A stretch of DNA of 39,843 nt from Zygnema cylindricum (GCA_037447655.1 JBBHKE010002683.1:620075-659917), one strand, 5' to 3'. Numbered from the stretch's first letter, positions 21,950 to 32,225 are shown. Notes: generated by a model not told the origin, from the letters alone. Made by a program: numbers and translations.

Positions 21950-23203
21950 CTAATGAAACATTTCGTAGGTTTCCTCTTGGTACTCCTCATTCTCCTCCCG
22001 CAGGGTGTCTAACTGGTTTTAGAGTTGCATACATCGGGTCTCAAAGAGTGCGATGCGGTGATCCACCGCTGCCAAGCGTCTCTTGACAATTCGCTCCTGT
22101 TGATCGTCCACTTCTACTCCTGGTGCAACCACTGGCTCTACTGGCAGTGGAGGAGCGGCCTCAAGTGCAGGTGCTTCTGGCGCTGGGCTTTGGAAAGCTT
22201 CCGGTGTTGTAAATTGCGGAGCCTCTGGTGGCGCTTCATCCGCCGGTTCTCACCGAGGTACTTCCCTCAGTTTGAAGGTGACGTGTTTCATAGCAGCTCG
22301 CGCTCGCTGCAGAGCATTTTCCTTGGCTAGTTTGAGTGTCTACACTTCTAGTGTGACTTCTACCCGCGAAATGTTGTCGTGCAGGCGGACATCCTATGGT
22401 TGATAATGGTGGAGTAATCCGGGAACGTCCACCCTGTACCGGTAGTGGTCCTCGATCACCTCTACGAACGGTAATACATGAGGATTTAACTGCACATAAC
22501 CCTTATGATAGTCCCCTAGGTCTTTCGTCCTCATGAAATTCCATGCCGGGTGCAACACCACACTAGCCGGGATGTGGATTGGATCTCTAGGCTTTCTTGT
22601 ACGCCATGTCGCTGGCCACTCTGAAGGATCCTCGTGATATCGTTTAGCAAAACTGAAAGGGAGATCTGGATGTTGGGGGTCGATGGGTATTGGGAACAGA
22701 TAGTCGGGAGATCTTCTTCTTGTTCGCTTTCCCCTTCCTCTCGTCGGAGGATGAACACATCATCCCCACTTGGGTCTTCCGCCTCGGCCTTCTTTTCGAA
22801 GCTCTCTGAAGACTGCTCGTCGGCGGTACTCTCTTTTTTTGGATCACTCATCACCTCCAGATCAGAGGCATGCCCCTCTATTGGTGGAGGTGTTGGTTCC
22901 CGCTCCGGTTCCTCAGCGTCTGAGAGCTTTTGATCTTCTTCATCCTCCTGGCCCCCCTCCTTAAGTGGGTTATACTCGTGGTCCTGCGAAATTTTTTGAC
23001 CCCTCCCCTCCACTCGTTTCAGCCGGTCCTTCCGGACTGCTAGCAGTTTCTCCCTGCTCAGGTTCTTCCACCATTCCACTTCTCCTGTCGGCCTCTACCA
23101 TGACCTCCGCCACGACTAACAATCTATCTTGACGAGATGTATCCTCCAGCCCCACCCGTACGAGTCTCCTTCTTTTTGGTGGTGGAGAGGACAACGACGC
23201 CAT
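21950..23203 (-). pseudogene. Extra ORF of the chromovirus, downstream of the chromodomain
   Basis: Minus strand. The ATG at 23203 starts MASLSSPPPKRRRLVR, an NLS-like basic patch. A frameshift near 23065 leads into 'WWKNLSREKLLAVRKDRLKR', then about 100 residues rich in Glu, Asp, Ser and Pro. After a second frame change near 22640 comes a conserved-looking segment ('LGDYHKGYVQLNPHVLPFVE'), a Pro/Glu/Ala stretch and a coiled-coil-like end (RIVKRRLAAVDHRIALFETR, then LDTLREENEEYQEE). It stops at 21950, 60 bp before the 3' LTR. Several in-frame stops make it dead. It has no match to pol or to any family I know. It could be a duplicated gag-like part, an accessory ORF or captured host coding sequence. 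Confidence 0.6.
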
Positions 23204-23392
23204 GGATGCGGTTGTACAAGATAGTTCAGGCAACTCGAAAGGTGAGGGTAGACTGGCGGTGCGGAGCGAGATGCTCACCAAACTGCTCCTACTAGGTTGG
23301 TCACGAAAACTAATGGTGGCTTTAGCTGAGAGGGTTGAGAATTTCGCGATTGGACCCTTCCAAGTGTCGAAGCTTGCGAGGTTATCGCAGCG

Positions 23393-23397
23393 TCCAA
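23393..23397. repeat. Target-site duplication of copia-1 (left)
   Basis: TCCAA directly before the LTR start at 23398. It is matched by TCTAA at 27097-27101 and, exactly, by TCCAA at 27266-27270 in the second copy of the 169-bp duplication. Confidence 0.7.
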
Positions 23398-23893
23398 TGA
23401 AACTCTGAGACCTCCATAAGTCCTCAAAGTAGACAGCTTCCAAGAAGCCTCTAGGATAATCTTAACCCCTTTGTGTTTCAGCAAAAATAACTGCCACCCT
23501 GGCAGACAAAAACCCTGACCACCTGCACCCTTGTGAAGGCAAGACTCCCCTGAGTCGATAGCAAAAAGAATCTCTGAATTTGCTCCCCTGAGCAGTAAGT
23601 TATGGAGGGTCAAAGTTGACCTTTTGTACAGAAGCTCTCTGGGAGAGAGGGTCCTATCTCCTAATTTTTCTAAGTCCTATCTCTCTCACAGACTCTATCT
23701 ACTGATGTACGGAACCAATCAGAATACAGTTCCGTACGCAAAAGTACAGCTGCCGGTGTACTTTAGGTACGGACATTGTACGACATGGCCTAAATGTCGA
23801 CACATGTCATATCCGGATTCGGTGCCATAATCTCCGGAGATTCCACGATCCAATGTAATTTCGCCACGTGTCATCCGATGTGGCGATGGCCAC
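23398..23893 (-). repeat. Copia-1 3' LTR, truncated
   Basis: Matches bases 26037-26532 of the full LTR (start TGAAACTCTGAGACCTCC), then stops at ...GGCCAC. About 565 bp of the U3 side and the polypurine tract are missing, and integrase codons follow directly. Confidence 0.85.
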
Positions 23894-25130
23894 CAACTCT
23901 ATTTTTGAGGTAATTAGCACAGTTCATTGCTTCTGCCCAAAACCTTTTTCCTATCTTTTTATCTGACAACATACTTCTAGCACTATCACTTAGTGTTCTA
24001 TTTAATCTTTCAGCTACCCCATTCTGTTCCGGATTTTCTGGAACTGTCTTTTGGTGTTGAACCCCATCTTCCCTCTGAAAATCCTCAAACTGGTTAGAAG
24101 TATACTCTCCACCATTGTCACTCCTTACTCTCTTGATTGGAGTTTCATGGAGTTTTTCGCTCCACGCTTTATATTGTCTAAAACAATCTTGAGCTTTTGA
24201 CTTGTTTTTCAAAAAATACACCCGGGAATACCGAGACCAATCATCAGTTATAGTCATCATAAATCTCTTCCCCCCCGGTGAGGGCACTTTAGTCGGTCCC
24301 CAAATATCTGTGTGTACTAGATCTCGAATTTTTTCTCCCTTATAAGTGGCTGATTTAGGAAAGGGTAATCTGTGTGCTTTACCTTGAACACATCCACTAC
24401 AATCAGTTATATCATCACTCTCACTGAACTGAATCCCTTCCACCACTCCCATCTTTTTCATCTCTCTTAACTTATCTAGATTCACATGCCCAAGCCTCTT
24501 ATGCCACATCATAATATCATGAACACCAACATAATAAAGTTTCTTCATTTCATTACTTAAAATCAGCCTAAACATCCCATGGCTACCTTTCTCAGCAATG
24601 AAATAGACATCCTCCTCAAAACTAGCAGTAAAAACTCCTTCCCTAGTGCTAGTAAAAAAACCCTTATCATCTAATACTGATGTAGAGATAAGATTTTTGT
24701 TCAGCTCCGGAATAAACAATACATCGGAGAATGTTAATATGGATGTCTTTCCTTCTACTAACACTTTTAGATCTACCGATCCTACAAGAGTAGTGGTGAC
24801 TATCCTCCCATCCCCGTACTCTATCTCTACGGTGGGAATCTTTCTTATCTTAGTGAACAGGTGCCTATCCTTACACATGTGCATGGAGGCACCTGAATCT
24901 ATGATCCAGCCTGCTTCACCTTTCAATCCACCGTAATCACATTTCTGCCTTCGTGGAATTTCGACCTCATTTTTCGCCTCCAACTCCTCATCCAAAAGGA
25001 GCTCATCGTCTTCGTCCTCGGATTCCGCCTCAAGTACCTGTGTGACAAGGGCCTTTTTCTTTCCTCTCGGGGTACCACCGGTCTGCCCCTCCTTTAACCG
25101 AAGCTCGGTTAGCTTAGTGCACTCTGCCAT
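23871..25130 (-). CDS. Copia-1 Pol remnant: protease and integrase
   Basis: 419 codons open from ATG 25130. Residues 1-4 (MAEC) are the end of the zinc knuckle. Residues 40-52 are acidic. The aspartic protease site is 'IIDSGAS' (78-82). A pre-integrase/zinc region has H210, H215, C244 and C247 (WHKRLGH...CSGC). The integrase core has D275 (HTDIWGP), D338 (RSDNGGEY) and E374 (QNGVAERLNRT), with normal spacing. The frame then runs into LTR sequence (last residues GGHRHIG), so the reverse transcriptase and RNase H are gone. The frame is separated from gag by a 1-nt loss in the zinc knuckle near 25137. The intact integrase is notable, but without RT the element cannot move by itself. Confidence 0.88.
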   Translation of the reverse strand: MAECTKLTELRLKEGQTGGTPRGKKKALVTQVLEAESEDEDDELLLDEELEAKNEVEIPRRQKCDYGGLKGEAGWIIDSGASMHMCKDRHLFTKIRKIPTVEIEYGDGRIVTTTLVGSVDLKVLVEGKTSILTFSDVLFIPELNKNLISTSVLDDKGFFTSTREGVFTASFEEDVYFIAEKGSHGMFRLILSNEMKKLYYVGVHDIMMWHKRLGHVNLDKLREMKKMGVVEGIQFSESDDITDCSGCVQGKAHRLPFPKSATYKGEKIRDLVHTDIWGPTKVPSPGGKRFMMTITDDWSRYSRVYFLKNKSKAQDCFRQYKAWSEKLHETPIKRVRSDNGGEYTSNQFEDFQREDGVQHQKTVPENPEQNGVAERLNRTLSDSARSMLSDKKIGKRFWAEAMNCANYLKNRVGGHRHIG

Positions 25131-25132
25131 AT

Positions 25133-26056
25133 AGTGCCCGGTTTCTTACAAAAATGACATAAACCTTTGGGAGCCCTTGGTTCGAACTCGTCGGCCTGTT
25201 TTTTCTGCTCCCTACCCCCATAGTTTCCGACCGGTTTTCGGGAATCCCTGTTCCTCCAATCAGTCGCTGTTGCCAAGGCTTGGCCACTCTTTCATCCCCT
25301 TCGGATCTCGATTGTATTCTCTTGAACGAGAATCATCCCTACCACTGAGTTCCATATCCACCTTGAGTCAGGCAAGTCCTGCACACGGTAAACTATGTTC
25401 ACGAACTCATCAGGTAACTTCATCAGTAAACAGTTAACCTTTTCTTTTTCACTAAAATCTTTTCCCGCACTCTCTAGCTCCATGAAGAGTGTAGCAAGCT
25501 CATTGGAAAAATCCAACATATTTCCCCCTTTGTATACATACTCTTTAACTTTCTGATTAGCTAACTGTTGTTGCTGAATTGTACCACTTCGATACATCTC
25601 TATGAGAGCCATCCAAAGATCGGATGCCCTTTCTACCTGCAAATGAGGACATGCAAGTCCTTGAGTGAGATGGCGTAGGATGAAGTGCTTTGCCGCCATA
25701 TTGTTGAAGTCCCAGGTTTCAGTATCATTCTCCTCGTTCCTCGGAATAGGTGACATGAATGTCGAACCAGTTGCTATTGGTATGGTTGTCTCCTTCTCCT
25801 TTCCTTTGTCCACCACCTCTCCTTCTTTTGTTTCCTCCGTTGAACGTGGATCCTCTTTACTGGGGAATCTGGGTCCTCCAAACCCTGGAGGAATTCCAAG
25901 ACTTGATGGACGCCCCAACCGTCCACTCACTATCCCCCAAAACCTTTTTTCGCATAGAGCTCCTATCATCATACTTTCCCAGTATATGAAGCCAGTTCCA
26001 TTAAAGATTGGTACCCTAGAGGGTGGGACCATAACCTGAAACTCTGAGACCTCCAT
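25133..26056 (-). pseudogene. Copia-1 Gag, frameshifted
   Basis: The ATG at 26056 lies inside the 5' LTR (MEVSEF.VM crosses the LTR edge). The frame runs to 25292 and includes 'PSRVPIFNGTGFIYWE', the typical copia Gag opening, and 'LLMKLPDEFVNIVYRVQDLP'. After a break near 25290 the sequence continues in other frames to a zinc knuckle (CHFCKKPG...YMAEC) in which one G is missing near 25137 compared with copia-2. Gag would form the virus-like particle and chaperone the RNA. The homologous frame in copia-2 is open at both of these breaks. Confidence 0.8.
26022..26036 (-). promoter_or_regulatory. Copia-1 primer-binding site, anticodon-arm type
   Basis: Directly after the 5' LTR the element strand reads GGTTATGGTCCCACC. 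The complement of the plant initiator-Met tRNA anticodon arm is GGTTATGGGCCCACC, one mismatch. The start position matches that of Drosophila copia, whose site (GGTTATGGGCCCAG) pairs with a tRNA 5' half. The tRNA sequences are from my knowledge, not this window. Confidence 0.7.
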
Positions 26057-27096
26057 AAGTCCTCAAAGTAGACAGCTTCCAAGAAGCCTCTAGGATAATC
26101 TTAACCCCTTTGTGTTTCAGCAAAAATAACTGCCACCCTGGCAGACAGAAACCCTGACCACCTGCACCCTTGTGAAGGCAAGACTCCCCTGAGTCGATAG
26201 CAAAAAGAATCTCTGAATTTGCTCCCCTGAGCAGTAAGTTATGGAGGGTCAAAGTTGACCTTTTGTACAGAAGCTCTCTGGGAGAGAGGGTCCTATCTCC
26301 TAATTTTTCTAAGTCCTATCTCTCTCACAGACTCTATCTACTGATGTACGGAACCAATCAGAATACAGTTCCGTACGCAAAAGTACAGCTGCTGGTGTAC
26401 TTTAGGTACGGACATTGTACGACATGGCCTAAATGTCGACACATGTCATATCCGGATTCGGTGCCATAATCTCCGGAGATTCCACGATCCAATATAATCT
26501 TGCCACGTGTCATCCGATGTGACGATGGTCACAAACCGCTGGAATCTTCTTCCGCGATCTCGGCGCTAATTCCGGCCGTCCGATTAAATCAGGATTTAAT
26601 CGTAGCCGTAATAAATACTTGCGCGGCATTCGTTTCAATTAAGAAATAAATACGCGGTATTGATTTTCTGTCCGTACCGTAATCCGTACTTTACACATTA
26701 CCGGATCTATGTATCCCGTAATAAATTACAGTTAAATGATTAATCCTACGCATACATGTTAAAATAAATATCAAACTATATACTACGTAACACTAGTCCT
26801 AGACTTAACGGCTAAAGCTACCGGCTATCTGATATCTGCCGGCCGGTAGGTATAGGGATCAAATCCTGCGGCCAACATATATATTTTAGATAAAATAAAC
26901 CCTTTAACTTATATAAATTTCCCGTAAACCTCTGGATAGCCTAGGTAGCCATGGCTCTAGCTCCCTCTCCAATTTCTCAATGACTGCGACAAGTTTGAGA
27001 GTTTGGAGAGAGAAGTTAGAGGTAGACTGCCTCGACTTCTTTCTATATTTCTATTTAGACCTAGAAAATACTAAAAATGAACCTTTAGTTTCTACA
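26037..27096 (-). repeat. Copia-1 5' LTR (full)
   Basis: Plus-strand ends TGAAACTCTGAG and TTTCTACA. It contains one GTAC module (hairpin near 26375-26415, TGCTGGTGTAC) and one G-box (CCACGTGTC at about 26502). The gag ATG is 20 bp inside its 3' edge on the element strand. Confidence 0.8.
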
Positions 27097-27395
27097 TCTA
27101 ACATTTCTTAAGTTGCGTTGCTGCGACGATACCGAGGGTTCGACTTCACCAAGGTTGCGATTCACAATGATGCTGTTGCGCTTTTCTGTCAACGCAGCGG
27201 TGGCGTTGCGATTCTCTTACGGCTTAGACCTAGAAAATACTAAAAATGTACCATTAATTTCTACATCCAACATTTCTTAAGTTGCGTTGCTGCGACGATA
27301 CCGAGGGTTCGACTTCACCAAGGTTGCGATTCACAATGATGCTGTTGCGCTTTTCTGTCAACGCAGCGGTGGCGTTACGATTCTCTTACGCTGCG
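27058..27395. repeat. 169-bp tandem duplication across the copia-1/chromovirus junction
   Basis: 27058-27226 and 27227-27395 are near-identical. Each holds the last ~39 bp of the copia-1 LTR (ACCTAGAAAATACTAAAAATG...), the target duplication and ~125 bp of chromovirus sequence (GTTGCGTTGCTGCGACG...). So it arose after copia-1 inserted. Confidence 0.9.
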
Positions 27396-27716
27396 CTTTG
27401 GTGGTTGCGTAACCATAGTGCTTTGGTCTGTTACCTTCGCCACTGCGTTTCCTCGCCGTGTTCTCAAGATGACTGCGACGGTTGCGATACTGCGATTCGT
27501 TCCCTTATTGCGCTTAGTGCGACTACCCCTCCGATCATGCTGAGTGTCCGCACCATGCGTAAACCGGCGCAGCAAATTGGGTGAATGAAGATCCTTTTTG
27601 TCCACCCAAGAATCGTCCTCTTTTCCATAACCTTTCCACCGCACTAAATATTGCGTGGAGTCAAAATGTTGGTGGCGACGCGACTGGAGAATTTCTTCCA
27701 CCTCGTATTCATCCAT
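27375..27716 (-). CDS. Chromovirus chromodomain
   Basis: Minus-strand frame with 'MDEYEVEEILQSRR', 'QYLVRWKGYGKEDDSWV' and 'NLLRRF', a chromodomain with the expected aromatic positions (Tyr of EYEVEE, Trp of WKGY, Trp of DSWV). It sits at the C-terminus of integrase, where it guides integration to modified histones in chromoviruses. A basic tail of about 60 residues follows and runs into the duplicated region. The frame upstream ('NVFHVSLLKPFRDPDSVF') is the usual gypsy integrase-to-chromodomain link. Confidence 0.85.
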   Translation of the reverse strand: MDEYEVEEILQSRRHQHFDSTQYLVRWKGYGKEDDSWVDKKDLHSPNLLRRFTHGADTQHDRRGSRTKRNKGTNRSIATVAVILRTRRGNAVAKVTDQSTMVTQPPKRSVRES

Positions 27717-29207
27717 GGTACCTTGGACTGGCGGTAGCGGGGTGGGGTTGCGTTGATGAGGAAAAACCGAATCAGGATCGCGAAATGGCTTGAGTAGTGA
27801 AACGTGGAAAACATTGTGAATCTGCCACTCTGAGGACTTATGGAGGTCTCAGAGTTTCACGTCATTCACTTTGGAAAGGATGGTGAATGGTCACGTGAAA
27901 ATTGGCGCTATTTTCGTTAAAAGCGCACTTGGTAATGACATGTTTGCCATGTTTAGGCGAACCTTGTCTCCCACGCTAAAGTCGATGTCCTTCTGATGAG
28001 CGTCGGCTTGTGACTTTTGGCGATCCTTTACTTGTTAAAGGGCCTTCGCCTCCTTATCCAAACTCACTTGCAACATTTGCGCAAAGTCCATAGCGGCCTG
28101 TGTAGGGCATTCGGTGACCAATAAATGTTAGAGAAGGGTAGGTTGTCGTCCACTGAGAGAGAAAGGCGTAGCATTAGTCGACGAGTGCACGACACTGTTG
28201 TATGCTACCTCATTCACTCCCAAATGGTTTACCCAATCCTTTTGGTGTATTGATACGTAAGCCCTTAAAGCCTCTTCCAATATTCTATTCACTCTTTCAA
28301 TTTGACCGTCTGTCTAAGGGTGGTACGTTGTGGACATGGCAAGCTGCGTTCCACACGACTCGAACAGGTTTCTACAAAAATGACTGACAAATTTTCTATC
28401 GCGATCACTTACCATCTTTTTTCGGAAGCCCATGATGACGGAAAATCTCTCGAAAGAATAACGTTGCCACATCCCGTGCGGTAGCTGTGGTTGTCGTAGG
28501 TAGGAAATGGGCCATTTTTGTGAGGTAATCCACGGCGACGAATATAGAGTCATATCCTTTCGTAGTCGTTGGAAGTACAACGATAAAGTCCATTGAAATC
28601 GCTTCCCAGGGAACTGACGGTATCGGCAGGGGTATAAAAGTCCTTGACTACCCGATTCCAATTTGTGTAAGTTACACGAGTCACACATTTTGACATACTC
28701 CGCAATGTCTCGAGTCATGTTCGGCCAATAATACGCCTCAGCGACACGTGCAATTGTTTTATCGCGTCCGAAATGTCCACAGAGCGACTCGTCATGACTC
28801 AATTTAAGTATTGTGTGACGTAACTTCGGGTTTGTCGAAACATAAAGTCGGGTTGTTTGACTTGGTCGGTATCGCCACATGTCGTTGGCGGTTCGAATGA
28901 AGATCTTACGTTTTTCCAATTCCTTGATTGTAGCATCGTCGTTGTATGCGGCCTTAATCCTATTCAGCCACTGCTCATCCACTTGCAACGTACTTATCAC
29001 AGCGTTGACTTTCTGCTCCTGCGCTTTATCCGCTGTTGTGGTGTCCTTTCTTCCAGCATACTCGCTTCGCTCATGTGATGGTTGCGATACTTGCTTCATC
29101 ACTGGCGGAGCGACACTAGGTCTTCTCGACAAAAAATCCGTTGGGTTCGTCTTGCCCGGTTTGTATTCAATAGTTAACTCCCGTCCGAAGGACTGAAGAA
29201 AGGTCAT
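27717..29207 (-). pseudogene. Chromovirus integrase
   Basis: From 29207: 'KTNPTDFLSRRP' (end of RNase H), then a zinc-binding region ('HDESLCGHFGRDKT', 'YYWPNMTRDIAEYVKMCDSC'), the catalytic core in two frames ('[20 protein letters not shown]' at 28593; 'DRDRKFVSHF' and 'STTYHP' near 28320) and the GPFTILSKV-type C-terminal region near 27890. There are stops and frameshifts in the core and C-terminal part, including a TGA near 27848 within the 29-bp stretch shared with the copia-1 LTR. Confidence 0.82.
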
Positions 29208-30400
29208 CCACCTGACTTGTTTCTTCGAATAATTTGGGTTGCGTTTGGAGATACTGTAACGCGTGGTGATATGTGCTTACAGTGATCCGCTATCCGCTTC
29301 CCTTGAACGTAGCATTTCCATAATTATAAAGCATTAATGATAACAATTGTCTCTTTCCCATGCGTGGCCCAATTGAGTTCCGCTGCCTTTAACTTTCGTC
29401 TGTCATAGGCAATAGGTTGTAGGCCTTTTCCATGATCTTGCATAAGAATTGCTCCAATAGCCGTATCGTTGGCGTCCGTAATTATCGTCTACGGTATTTC
29501 GGGGGCGGGTACAGCCAACACAGGGGCGGTAACCAACCGCTCGTTTAACGTGTCAAAGGCTGCCCTTTGCTCCGTTTTCCATTCATAGGGCACGTCATTC
29601 TTAAGTAAATCCGTGAGAGGAAGGGATTTTTGCGAAACCTTCAATAAATCGGCGATAGTAGGAGCATAACCCAAGAAAGCTTTGCAGCTCCGTAACGTTA
29701 GTCGGCTGCGGCCACTCTTTGACTGCCCTAGTCTTATTCGGATCCACTGCGATCCCATCCCGGCTCACCACATGCCCCAAAAACCTAATTTTCTCCTTAA
29801 AAAAGTCAAATTTACTCCTCTTCGCGTACAATTTATTCTCCCGAAGAACTTGTAGGACCGTTCGTAGGTGCTCCATATGCTCTTCCAATGTCTTGGTGTA
29901 CACTAGGATGTTGTCCAAGAAGACTATCACGAAAACATCCTGAAATTGCCGAAAGATAGAATTCATTAGATGCATAAAGGTTGTCGGTGCGTTCGTCAAT
30001 CCAAACGACATAACCAGGAATTGGAAATGACCGTATCGGGTTCAAAATGCAGTATTCTCCACGTCTTCTTCGGCAATTCTAATCGGGTGGCAACCGCTTC
30101 GCAAGTCTATCTCCAAGAAATATTTGGCACCTCTTAACCGGTCTAACAATTCATCTATCCTTGGTAGAGGATACGCGTATTTAACTCTCAACTTGTTTAG
30201 CGCTCGGTAGTCCACACACATACTTAACCCTCCATCCTTCTTATTCACGAAAAGTACGTGGGCTCCATACGGTGACTTGCTTTGTTAGATTGCTCCGGCT
30301 TTGACCAACTCCGCAAGTTACTTTTTGAGTTCGTCCAATTCGGTGTAACTCATTTTATTCATCCGATTAGCCGGAGGCACCGCTACGGGGACAAGCTCTA
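29208..30400 (-). pseudogene. Chromovirus reverse transcriptase and RNase H
   Basis: RT begins 'LPPKRDVDHKIEL' (30410-30450), then '[17 protein letters not shown]', '[13 protein letters not shown]', '[16 protein letters not shown]' and the catalytic box 'VFLDNILVY' at 29905-29930, where the usual Asp-Asp is Asp-Asn (codon AAC at 29910-29912). The tether '[16 protein letters not shown]' and RNase H ('DANDTAIGAILMQDHGKGLQ' near 29440-29500) follow. Frames change at about 30030, 29600 and 29490. Inactive by both the active-site change and the breaks. Confidence 0.87.
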
Positions 30401-31090
30401 TCTTGTGGTCTACGTCACGCTTTGGAGGTAAACCTTCCGAGAGTTTCAGGGGGAAGACATCAACATACTCCTCAAGAAGTTTTTTTATGACTTCCGGGGC
30501 CTCTACGGAAGTCTTTCTTGAGTCGCCACCACTTTTGGAGTCGAAGTTGGGGTCTTTTTTACTCCATTCCTCCGAAATCCCCTCTTTCGTTTCCTCCACG
30601 GGTTGGACGACAACCATACCAACTGTCTCCCCTTTCGTTAGTGCCCTCTTTAACTGTAAGGCTGAAAGCAGGTGTCCCTCTGCCAATTCCTTACCAGCCG
30701 TTACCATATTCACCTCAAACTCTTTTCCGCCTTTTTTTACTCTCATGCTACCGTTCCTCCAATCGATCGTTGGGTTCCACTTTCGTTGCCACGGCTTTCC
30801 CAGGATTACCTCGTGGTCCCCAAGTGGTAATACGTGAAAAGTGTCATACCATAGGAATTTCCCCTTTCGGACGCATAACTTCAGAGTGCGATGAGTAATC
30901 GTTAGGGATCTCTCGTCGGCCAATTGAACCGTTTGATTATCCGAAATAGCAATGAGAGGAATTTCAATTGTTTCACTGTCTTCTCGTTGATAAAACTCCC
31001 CGACGCGCCTAAATTCACCATGAAGCCAGCTGCGCTTGTACGAATTTGACCTTGAAAAACAAAAGGTCTCCTCCCTGGCCAGCTAACCTC
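30318..31090 (-). pseudogene. Chromovirus protease and protease-RT linker
   Basis: The minus strand near 31000-31060 reads 'GFMVNLGASGSFINEKTVKQ', the retropepsin site with DSGAS changed to NLGAS. Stops follow. The 30923-30318 frame continues with 'LPLGDHEVILGKPWQRKWNP', the conserved C-terminal part of the gypsy protease (flap side, ILG), then an acidic linker and the start of RT. Confidence 0.75.
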
Positions 31091-31101
31091 ATGACGGTGA
31101 G

Positions 31102-32036
31102 CTAGCCCTCTTTACGAACCTTCCTTGTTGGGCAATCTCTGGCCATATGGTCCGGGGAACCGCACTCGAAGAATAATCTATTTTGCTTTCTCCGTTGAAG
31201 CTCTTCTGGGGACAGGTCGTTGGCCTTGGCCTTAACCGTCTTCTTCTTCTTCCAAATGGCGGTGATTTTGTCTTTGTCCTCATTTACCGCTCCGAGATCC
31301 AAAGGGGTCGGACCATCATCTCTTCGGCCTCCTCCGCTGTTGCTCGATCTAAAATGACAGGATCTACGAAGGGTGAAGTCCACAAAATCGGTCCGTTCCG
31401 CAAACCGAATAATTGTCGAGAGGCTAGGAGTCACAATTTCTCGCGCGAGCCATTGTTCCACATCCCTTCGGATGGATCCCTTAAGCCCCTTCACGTAACG
31501 ATCCACAGCTTCATCCTCCGTCATCGTAGGTATTTGAACCTTGCACTCCAAGAATCGTTGCGTGTACCCCGTAACCGAAGTGCGTTGCTTTAGGACCGAA
31601 ATTTTATCCATTGCAGCCTTGATCGTATTCACGCGTTGCCATGAGTCGCGGAGGAGTTGAACCAAGCTGGACCACCCAGCAGGTATCTCGTCGTTTCTAC
31701 AAGTGTTCTCCACCATACTCCTACTGCTCCTTTAAGCAAACCGCCAACGTAATGGACCTTTTCACAACCCGACAGGCTGGGGAAATTTTCGAGATAATTC
31801 ACCACGAAAAATAACCACGCATCAAGATTCTTATAAAAGCTTGAGTCAAACTCGTCGAGAAGTATGAGCTTGGGTTTCTTTAAGTCTCACTGCGTGACTC
31901 CATGAGTTTTTTCACCAAGACGAGATTCCAAGGTCGCGACGGTGTCACTTAGGTGAGCATTCTTTAACCTGACGTTTTCCAACACCCGAATAACCTGTGC
32001 GAACATGTCCGTTGCGGATACGCCGTGCTCTAACAT
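31102..32036 (-). pseudogene. Chromovirus Gag
   Basis: The ATG at 32036 is only about 23 bp after the PBS. The N-terminal part (MLEHGVSATDMFAQVIRVLE) looks coiled-coil, followed by a TGA near 31890 and 'FDSSFYKNLDAWLFFVVNYL', a retrotransposon Gag core. A frameshift near 31720 leads to the 204-aa frame 31716-31102 with 'YTQRFLECKVQIPTMTEDEA' and a zinc knuckle 'FFECGSPDHMARDC', whose first Cys is Phe. Non-functional as it stands. Confidence 0.82.
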
Positions 32037-32058
32037 ACTGTCGAGTCACGAGGAGAAT

Positions 32059-32069
32059 CTGTGATACCA
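32059..32069 (-). promoter_or_regulatory. Chromovirus primer-binding site (initiator-Met tRNA 3' end)
   Basis: Element strand TGGTATCACAG, one base after the 5' LTR. TGGTATCA is the exact complement of the 3' end of initiator-Met tRNA (TGATACCA); the ninth base differs from the standard TGGTATCAGAG. Confidence 0.82.
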
Positions 32070-32070
32070 G

Positions 32071-32225
32071 TGTAAAATGGGCGAGATAACAACACCACAC
32101 TCAAAAATGCACAGCGGAATAACCCCAAGGATTCTGTCGTAGCAACAGTAGAGGTACACAGCATCCACAAAGAAGAATTGAGCTTTATTAATTCGAAGGA
32201 AGATTACAAGATTGAAAGCTGGCTG
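32071..32225 (-). repeat. Chromovirus 5' LTR, part 1 (inner)
   Basis: The inner 155 bp, starting TGTAAAATGGGCG on the plus strand, interrupted at GGCTG by copia-2. The rest is at 36802-37127. Confidence 0.87.
32221..32225. repeat. Target-site duplication of copia-2 (left)
   Basis: GGCTG, repeated exactly at 36802-36806. The uninterrupted paralogous site in the other chromovirus LTR reads CGCTG. Confidence 0.92.

Larger units (their letters stand above)
23398..27096 (-). mobile_element. Ty1/copia element copia-1, deleted for RT/RNase H
   Basis: Element strand is minus: 5' LTR 27096-26037 (1060 bp, TGTAGAAAC...GAGTTTCA), PBS, gag, protease, integrase, then an abrupt join to a truncated 3' LTR (23893-23398). 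The shared ~490 bp of the two LTRs differ at about eight sites by eye, so it is fairly young. It sits inside the chromovirus (TSD TCCAA). Its Gag and LTR are related to those of copia-2. Confidence 0.87.

Noticed and set aside
26022-26036. tRNA gene fragment (GGTGGGACCATAACC)
   Set aside because: Only the anticodon arm is present, adjacent to an LTR edge; it is a primer-binding site.
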